Positions 57,615 to 64,000 of a stretch of DNA of 64,000 nucleotides are shown piece by piece. The DNA lies in assembly GCA_023014335.1 (NCBI GenBank), contig JAECYW010000025.1:124001-188000 (forward strand), in the 5' to 3' direction. The DNA is from Galerina marginata (taxonomy: Eukaryota > Basidiomycota > Agaricomycetes > Agaricales > Galerinaceae). Position 1 is the stretch's first letter. Every line of letters begins with the position of its first letter. The notes under the pieces were generated by a model. That model ran no database searches. It saw only the letters and a list, made by a program, of their open reading frames with translations, and had not been told where the DNA came from. The position numbers and the translations under genes were made by a program.

Positions 57615-58275
57615 CTGTAAAATGTTTAGAAATTAGATAAAATAAATGAAAAGAAAAGAAAAAAACCCCACAGGGGCGGCGGGACGTACTGGGTCTGGTC
57701 CTCGTCGTCGGGATCGACGGCGGCGGCGTCCTCTCTGATCCTCTGTGCACCCGTTTTCCTGCTTTAAAGAGGTTAGCGAAGGGGGAGGGCGGGATGACGT
57801 GGCTACGCACCTTTTTGTCCCGCGTTTTTGGCCGCGGGTACCTCCTCTTTGGCCTCCCGGCCCTCCCCTCCCTCCCCGTGTCGCTTTGGCCGGCTTTCCT
57901 TGTCGCTTATCGACCGCTTGGTCCTCCAGACCGTCGTACTGCGCGTACGAGTCGTTGTCGTCGTCGCCACGTGTACCGCGGCGGCTTCGTTTGCTGGGCG
58001 GCGGCGCGGGGTTCGATTCCTGTCGTTTGCGACGGGTGGCTTCGGAAACGGGGGCGGAGGCGGACGGGGACGCTGCAGAGCGCGTGGTGGGCATGGGGGA
58101 AGACGATGGTGGCGATGGGGGAGGAAAGCGGCGAGGGAGGATGGTGGTGGGACGAAGGAAACGTGTTGACGTGGCAGCGTGGGTTCGAAATGGCTCCGAG
58201 CCGAGAACGCCGAGACGCTTTCCCATGTAGACGTCAACGTGGGTATATAGGGATCAAAATGTCGTACACTTACAT

Positions 58276-58361
58276 TGCCCCCGTGGCTCAACGGTTATGC
58301 GCACTGCTCCGCGGTTTCTCAAGCTCTGGGTTCAATTCCGCTTTATGCCACTTTTTTTTTT
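58276..58361 (+). tRNA. tRNA-like Pol III unit, probably a degenerate or tRNA-derived sequence
   Basis: A-box-like TGGCTCAACGG (58284-58294), B-box-like GGTTCAATTCC (58329-58339) and a T run at 58352-58361 that could terminate Pol III. The T-arm and acceptor stems do not pair well, so a functional tRNA is unlikely. It lies between the start of the giant gene and the right subterminal repeats of the 12-kb element. Confidence 0.35.
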
Positions 58362-58424
58362 CTTTGAATAAATTCAAATAAAATAAGATAAAATACTAAT
58401 AAATTAAATTAAGTCTTTCCACCT

Positions 58425-58750
58425 GGACTCCACTTGGATTTCGCTTAAATTCAATTAAATATTATTGATTTAATGCAATTCAGTGTGTTTTCCATATGGA
58501 GTCCATATGGAGCCTTACTCCACCTGGAGTCCAGTGTGGAGTTGACCAAAAATTTGATAAATTAGTATAATATTGCTCCTCCATGATGGACTCCATGTGG
58601 ACTCCACTCCTCCATCTGGAGTCCATGTGGAGTCCGTACAGTTTCCGTATGGAATTTCAACACAATTTGGCTGGTGTACCAGCCAACCAAAAATGTGGAG
58701 TAACTCCATGTGGACTCCGCCCCTCCACCTAGGAGAGGGTGGACTCCGTA
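58425..58750. repeat. Right subterminal GGAGTCC repeats
   Basis: About nine GGAGTCC/GGACTCC sites, counterpart of 46836-47275. Confidence 0.85.
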
Positions 58751-58779
58751 CGGAAAACCTGGGTGAAGGTAAAGACCTC

Positions 58780-58787
58780 GAGGATGA
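58780..58787. repeat. Right 8-bp target-site duplication (GAGGATGA)
   Basis: Exact copy of 46806-46813; the flank continues as in copy A (GATCATTGCCAGTAGC). Confidence 0.95.
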
Positions 58788-60194
58788 GATCATTGCCAGT
58801 AGCTAAGCCGACGGCAAGAGGGGGATGGGAGCTGTTTTCGGAAGACTCATTGCCAGACTCATCCAACTTTCAAAATGAAGTCACATGTGCATCACTAGCG
58901 GCGTCTTCATCGTAGCGGCTTGGGACAGCGTCGCCAAACGGGGGAATATCGGAAATTGTGTCAAATCTTGCGCCATCGTCCCCAGGGTGAATCAGTACTT
59001 CTGAGGTATCTGTTTTATCAAGGGAACCCGGGGCCAAGCTAATGTTGTATCCCGAGTGCCATTTCCGTTCCCGGGCGCTGACGTGACCAGAAAGCCTATC
59101 AATGTCGCCCACTGTTAGGACCGGTCCCAAAGTCCACTTGAGAGACGAGTCTGAAAGACCGGCAAGGAGGTCAAGGTCGGCCTGGGTATGAGGCTGTTGC
59201 CGTTGGCCTCGTGATGCCAGTGCTGGGAGCAGCAGTGCGGAAACTTTAATGATGACGGCTTCATGGAGCTTGAGCAAGGTGGTTGCTCGGCGGGTGTTCA
59301 GTGCGAGTCTGGTGGCCGCTGCTGTCTCAGCTGCCGTGCTGCATTCCCAGAGCTGTTGAACCTCTGTCACCATGTCTGCTGCCAAATCGCGATATTCCCG
59401 ACAGGAACGGCATGCCAGATCTTGCGACAATGCCTGATGGTTGACCAAAGGAGGAAGGCGTAAATGCTTTGGGGGCTCTCTGTATGCCCTGACTTCTGGC
59501 GCCGGTGCCAGTTGAAAATACTCCCTAGCTTGATCATCGGGATCGGGTTCGATGGGCGGCAGCCTGTGCTGCCGATCAAACCTCATCGCCCGGGGAATGG
59601 TCCTTACCGTCATGAAACGGTTGTCGATCCAGGGATCGTGTTCACGTTCTGGTTCTTTGTTGAGCTTCCACCATTGCTGCCAGTAGATGTCCACAAGGTG
59701 AGATTGATTGTTAGCCGCAATCCCAGCATCCAGAGCATCCAGCAAGAGAGGATCAAACTCCAACGGCAACGCATGGTCGGCGCAAAGGCAAAGGACATCG
59801 GCCAAAGAACGAATAATAATTGGAATTTCAACGCCGTTGCCGGTCGCCGTTCCCTGCCCAATTAGTGACAACACAGCCCTCTTTGCAATCGATCAGCAGC
59901 GTTTGACGGTGACTAAAAGGTGGTCCACTTACCAACTCCTCACGGAGGAACGTTTGCATCCATTTCTGATTTCGCCCTTTTGTCCGAGTGATGAAGCGGA
60001 GTGCCGCCCGAAACCTAGATTCGGCATACCAGACAATATCCTGTGTTTTGCTAACAAAGGCAGGATCGGCACCGTCCTCTAAATTGTAGTGACTGAACAA
60101 TTTGAGCATGTTGATGGGAGTTTGAGATCAAGAATCAATGATTGATAGATGATAAGAATCACAAAATGCATAAAAAAAGTTACGTAATGGCAGG

Positions 60195-61992
60195 TCACAT
60201 TTGGGTTACATAATGCGGTGTAGTTAATCGGAATGTGCGATCGGCCGTGTCGGCAAATTTGGCCCAGTACGCCGCTTGCCGTCGGGCGTAGGCTGCCGCT
60301 CCGGGAGATATATCAGCCACTTGAACGGCGTCCTGCCAGAGACGCTGTTTATGCAAGAAGTATTTGACTGTCCACTGCATTTCATATTTCACCATGGTAA
60401 GCTCTTCATGCCAGCAATCTTTCTGTGCCCGGGCTCGTAGCCAGTGAATGCGTTTAACTATAGTCAATGTATGAGAAGAGAACGAGAATTGAACGGCAAA
60501 AAATGTACACTCGAGTAGACTTGCCGGATCGGCATGGGCCTGCGCATCGCCTTGCTCGGCATTAAGATTATACCAACGGCCAGTCCTCCATATCCATGGA
60601 AGATAGAGAGATGATGACCCGGGAGTATTGGGTCAAAGAATCGCCGTGCTTGCCTTCAAGTGATCCTTCAGAATTATCGGGAATCTGGATAGGAAATCAT
60701 TGTCGCACTGGAGTGCCACCAAGCAGCTGTGGCAACAGCGATAGACCCTGGCATGTAACACCATGGTATGGTGTAAGGCCCTCGCCTTCTTTTGGGCCTG
60801 AGTGCGGCAACTTTTCCTCACGTTGGCACGCATGACGTGGGAGTATTGGAAAGACAGTTCAGCTATAATATCCCGAAGCCGATGGATTTGTGAGCTGGCC
60901 TGTTTTTTCCTGAGGCGTAATTCGACTTCTTTGCCGTTCCCGACCGTGCTCCCATTTGATGGCAGTTTTATCAGTTGCCGCTCAACAACAACTGTAGCTG
61001 TCGCTATGACCGGCGGAGGATTTGGGGCAGGATTGTTCGGGTCGTCAATGCCGTTGACAGCTTCATAAAAACTGATTTTCTTCGCCTTCTGGCATGTCAA
61101 TCGTCGGGGCCGTTTCAAGGACACCTGCGGCTTCGTGGAAATGACGCAATTTGACAAGCATTGGACCAAGTGTTTGCCGTTGCCGTTCGATAATTTGTTG
61201 ATCGTCTTCATGTGGATGCCCACCAAGCCGACGGACCCGATCCTGTAATTCCAGCCTGGAATACGGCTAGATGAGAAATATGCTTTGCTAGCCTTCGGGA
61301 ATTTGAACTCACTGTTTTTCTTCCACCACCAAGGCGTATTCAATCCATTGCTCAATCGCCGTTGCATTCCTATTGGACGGCAGTGTTTTCTCCACTTCCT
61401 CATCGACGGATAGGCGATCGGGAAGTTTGGCAGCATAGATATCCATGACGGCGACATTTTTTAGCCGTTGACGTTCAACATTGACAATGTCCCGGTTCCA
61501 AGAGTGAAGAGAATCCTGCGGCACGGCAGCAGCAATTTCCAAATAGTACTTATTGGCCTGGGCAACCATGTTGGTTGCATTAAAGAATTTAGCACGCAAG
61601 ACCTCTGTCATTGCCACCAGCTTTTTGTGATTAGAATCACAGGCATGATCGTCCAGGATTTTCGCACGATGGGGCAATGTTGCTGTACACGCCGTCGGCG
61701 AGATGGCATTGAGGGAGGACCAGTTTGACTCGAGCATGATGCTGGCAACGGCACCGGCACCGGGAATCAAGCTAGTAGAAAAGCGCCAAAAACATTGGTC
61801 CTTGTGTGCATGAACGTGGAATAAGTCAATTGCCCGGTCAATATCAAGGCCTTCGGGGAGCTGGTCACCGATTCTCCTCATAAGATGAACAATCCACTGG
61901 CAAACAATGTCGTAAATGATCAATAGACCTTGTCTGGGATCAATGTTCAAAATTCTAAGAGCCCTGAGGATACAAAAGTTGGTGTTTTTCTG
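60195..61992 (-). pseudogene. KDZ-type transposase, C-terminal part
   Basis: Exon pieces: up to about 61992-61313, intron 61312-61267 (GTGAGT to CTAG), then 61266 down, with a second intron near 60515-60462 (GTACAT to CTATAG). The first piece carries KDZ-family signatures: YDIVCQW, FHVHAHKDQCFWRF, PGAGAVASIMLESNWSSLN, and LDDHACDSNHKK. The tail includes HHTMVLHARVYRC and the helical end FKRIHWLRARAQKD / VKYEMQWTVKYFLH. The N-terminus, with the first catalytic acidic residue, is missing; the sequence switches to an FB TIR fragment at about 61993. A frame change near 61090 in a T run adds a second lesion. It cannot be active as it stands. The family moves DNA with 8-bp duplications. Confidence 0.85.
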
Positions 61993-62698
61993 CTGTTTGC
62001 CCTTGATGTTGGTCACCCCGTCAGGGAGGCGCGACACGCCTAACTCGAAACTGCAAACGGATGCCATGAGTCCCGCCGGGGTCCTAATTCCATTTTTGGA
62101 AGTGTCCCGCCCTTTTTCGGTTCCTTTTGGGTGAGCAATAAAAATAGATTTGGTCAGTTTTCGTCCTATATTCCCTTCATTCCTTCCCTCCCTCCAGTTA
62201 TCAGTACATATTTGTAATGTCCTTGTAAATATGAACACAATGATATAACTTTTATTACCAAATGTGCCCTGGAAGGGGTCAAACGATTGAATGATATTTA
62301 CAGGCACCATAGGATGAGTGTTATAAATAGATTTCTGTGAAATGTCTACCATTTTGCCCTATCCCAAGCTCAGTTTGTCTTTCCCTTCACTTGTGTAGGC
62401 ACAGCTGGAATCTACATGTAATTGTGAGCATAATGATGCTAATTTTATACCCTAACACCCAGTGGAACGCCTGGTTTAATCAAGTTATGTAGAATGATTA
62501 AATTATATTATTATCGCACTATGTACAACATTATATCTACTGTAAGTATCGCGAGGAGACAAGGAAAGTGTCTCCTCGCAATACTTACTCGTTAACACAG
62601 GTGGAATGGCAGGAGCTCCCTGCCCATTCACCCACTTCACCTGCTCGTCAGTATCCGCCTACGGCTCTCAACTCCCTCAATCCCGTGGTCAAACGTCG
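61993..62698. mobile_element. FB7, fragment of a foldback-like element
   Basis: Matches the FB2 left TIR from GATGTTGGTCACCCCGTC inward (12170-12640), including TTATAAATAG (62321-62330). The outer about 400 bp are missing. A palindrome GTAAGTAT...ATACTTAC (62542-62588, about 19 pairs, one mismatch) is followed by interior sequence to about 62698. It replaced or truncated the 5' part of the KDZ transposase. Confidence 0.75.
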
Positions 62699-63453
62699 TC
62701 ATCTCGTGGTTTGGAGGGTGTTGGCGGCGATCTGGCGCCATCCCTTGGCCTTGCCTTGTTTCTTCGAGGGAGGTGGAGGATCGACGCCAACGGCCTGACC
62801 TTCAACAGCATTAACGTCATTGAGCTGTGTCTTGGGATATTTGGCCAACCCGACGCCGTTGACTGTTTTGATGCCTTTGAACCGAAATGTCTCCTCCGGC
62901 CCATGACTCTCCTGCCTTTCAATGAGATGGTTGAAGAAGCTAACTGTCCTCTCCTTTATCAAGTTCCTCGGGTCACACAGAGCCATGTTGTCAGGAAGAT
63001 ACTTTGGGTCAATGTATGCAGATTGATCCAGGTTTATCTGCTTGTACAGCACATGTTCAGTTTTCTTTGCCGTTGCAAGGTCTGCCACAGTTTGCCGTTA
63101 GCCATTGTGCAGTGTGGGTAGTTGTGAACTTACAGTAATGGGCACTCAAGTATGATTTCAGAAATATCTCCCAGTCCGTTTTAGCCCAGCCAAGACAAGG
63201 GATTGGATTTGGAAGGATCGGGTAGCCCAGCCCAGTGGTCTCAAAGTAGAACTTGAGCTTGCCTTTGTCCATGCCGGTGCCAGGTGGAAGGTGAACACTG
63301 CTGTCAGAGAATGGCACATCACCACTTATTGCCGTGGTTTCAAGAACCTTGACATAATTCATCAAAGCATTCTTCATGTCCTTCACCAGCGTGCCGTGAA
63401 GTTGCATAAAGGGTGATGTCCTATAACCCATCAATTTGGCAATGCGTTCATGC
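62699..63453 (-). pseudogene. Unknown Agaricomycete-type protein, C-terminal exons
   Basis: Exon 63453-63132 follows a TTTGCAG acceptor and reads ERIAKLMGYRTSPFMQLHGT, with MDKGKLKFYFETTGLGYPIL and LGWAKTDWEIFLKSYLSAHY later. An intron 63131-63080 (GTAAGT, GCTAAC, GGCAG, 52 nt) leads to 63079-62699. That exon reads LATAKKTEHVLYKQINLDQS and DPKYLPDNMALCDPRNLIKE and ends in a basic tail with stop at 62699, right at the FB7 junction. The true C-terminus may have been lost. I associate this pattern with uncharacterised, repeated Agaricomycete proteins; no function can be assigned. Upstream exons before 63453 are not resolved. Confidence 0.55.
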
Positions 63454-64000
63454 CTGCAAACTCGCCGTCAGTCAGCACGGCATGTCATACCACGGCATAT
63501 AACAATCAATTGGTTTGAAATTCCTCAAAGTCAAGTTACAATTTTAGAGACTCTTATTGTGCCGCGCAAACGACTGGAGTATAATCTCGTGGGTAGTAAA
63601 TTGCTTGTCTCTACCTATGTAGTCCTACTGCTTTTATAGTACGTTAGGGCTGATACATGTGATACATTTGCGTAAACTACTTGACCAATCTTTGAGACAC
63701 GTCTGCATACTAATCTGTATGACTTCAATAATCCTCATTATCTGGGTGACCTCATCAGATACCAGTTTTGGTAGGTGCTGACAGAAGTAGAACGCGTAAG
63801 CCTCTCTGTGAGGTGGACTCGACCTAGAAGTCATACGTAAGACTTGTACCAGCGAGCGTAGGTGTGCGACCTTCCCTAGGAGAGTCAAAGCCGCGATTTA
63901 AGAGAGTTGCGAACGCACGAGCTAACTCCGTCTGCGGAGCACCCGTGAGTTCAGTCGTCTTTGTCTACAAAGACAATGACTCGGACCTAAGATCACTAGC
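63454..64000. other. No gene recognised to the window end
   Basis: Contains only short frames; no repeat shared with the rest of the window was noticed. Confidence 0.4.

Larger units (their letters stand above)
47642..58226 (-). pseudogene. Giant CxC5/CxC6-like KDZ-associated protein, interrupted by FB6
   Basis: Nine exons: 58226 or 58094-57811, 57761-57690, 57614-57441, 57361-56541, 56488-56135, 56081-55936, 55886-55725 joined to 50694-50177, 50081-48641, and 48586-47642. From the ATG at 58094 the sum is 4,917 nt, exactly 1,639 codons. The N-terminus (to about 520) is Arg/Ser/Asp-rich with about five 27-residue repeats (core AAGxRQRTRR). Residues about 570-820 are unknown. About 845-905 are hydrophobic. 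Cysteine clusters follow: HCTNSDC (about 1057), KCDECHASYYADHER (about 1095), HCAMDG and CRIREC (after 1324). The last 300 residues carry YICIDKGC, IVDSYHYINH and ACEQLNAW, which fit a D-D-E nuclease pattern (inference). Without FB6 the frame is fully open. With it the gene is broken in exon 7. Confidence 0.75.
46814..58779. mobile_element. 11,966-bp KDZ-associated DNA transposon (CxC5/CxC6-like gene)
   Basis: It is bounded by an exact 8-bp duplication in the middle of another gene. The terminal inverted repeats are TTTACCTCCACCCAGGTATT (from 46820) against TTTACCTTCACCCAGGTTTT (inward from 58773); the outermost six bases differ. Subterminal GGAGTCC/GGACTCC repeats lie at both ends. It has one large minus-strand gene (47642-58226) and a tRNA-like unit near the right end. 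KDZ-group elements are known for 8-bp duplications and for genes with CxC cysteine clusters, which fits; I cannot name the exact lineage. FB6 inserted later into its gene and probably inactivated it. Confidence 0.88.
45633..60109 (-). pseudogene. Repeat-protein gene copy B (GLATGNDL acidic repeats), split by the 12-kb element
   Basis: Exon 1 is 60109-59933 (MLKLFSHYNLEDGADPAFVS), with an intron 59932-59881 (GTAAGT to AAAG). Exon 2 is 59880-58780, continuing at 46805-45633 when the insertion and one GAGGATGA copy are left out. The sum is 2,451 nt (817 codons) in one frame, except for a TGA at 58870-58872 where copy A has CGA. The N-terminal 400 residues are of unknown fold with a CRSC motif. 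The C-terminal half has about seven repeats with core GLATGNDL followed by hydrophobic-plus-acidic runs such as LVVSDSDND, and the end is EDADDL. The runs look like SUMO-interaction motifs; this is inference. It starts 86 bp downstream of the KDZ transposase stop on the same strand, so the two may be parts of one transposon. Confidence 0.75.

Noticed and set aside
57794..58381. Plus-strand frame of 195 codons near the end of the 12-kb element
   Set aside because: Antisense to exon 1 of the giant gene, which is supported by splice phase and total length.

Overview
The window looks like a transposon-dense stretch of a filamentous basidiomycete (Agaricomycetes) nuclear genome. Introns are short (about 46-67 nt, GTRNGT donors, CTAAC-like branch points, YAG acceptors). 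The recognisable coding families are typical of that group: a KDZ-type transposase, a cysteine-cluster/KDZ-associated (CxC5/CxC6-like) giant protein, an OrsD-like C2H2 / recombinase-like / RecQ helicase fusion, and a Ty3/gypsy fragment. No housekeeping gene is recognised.

The most striking content is a family of large foldback-like DNA elements, labelled FB0-FB7 here, that fill roughly half the window. Four are complete: FB1 2526-7570, FB2 11775-16681, FB3 17360-26273 and FB6 50695-55717. Each has about 0.7-1.2 kb terminal inverted repeats and an exact 7-bp target-site duplication. Each has one end beginning CAGCC and the other beginning CACCT, and none has a recognisable transposase. Inside the TIRs lie arrays of short perfect palindromes and two divergently oriented modules. 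A typical module has CCAAT boxes, a GATCAAC/GTTGATC hairpin, a 56-67 nt intron-like interval, an AGCCC/GGGCT hairpin, GGGAGACCC boxes and a hairpin whose stem covaries between copies. FB0, FB4 (37418-about 39900), FB5 (about 40292-45109), FB7 (61993-62698) and FB3b (18938-about 22410, nested in FB3) are partial.

The second system is a 11,966-bp element at 46814-58779, flanked by an exact 8-bp duplication (GAGGATGA). It has imperfect TIRs, subterminal GGAGTCC/GGACTCC repeats, and one minus-strand gene of nine exons. That gene reads through as about 1,638 codons once FB6, which sits in its seventh exon, is discounted. The element is inserted in a gene (45633-60109) coding an array of acidic SUMO-interaction-like repeats. 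That gene lies just downstream of a broken KDZ transposase (60195-61992). A second, partly deleted copy of the repeat gene at 2376-8861 supplies the empty-site sequence for the 12-kb element. The copy at 45430-60109 in turn supplies the empty site for FB1 and the junction sequence for FB0.

The middle (27.6-37.4 kb) holds a gag-RT-RNase H gypsy remnant and an apparently intact seven-exon gene (29946-35446). Its product is predicted to join OrsD-like zinc fingers, a tyrosine-recombinase-like domain and a RecQ-type helicase. Left of centre are two minus-strand genes for basic nuclear-type proteins and a small plus-strand gene hit twice by FB elements (FB2 at its start codon, FB3 in an intron). 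The last kilobase holds a truncated unknown gene. All functions are read from sequence patterns only; no database search was run.
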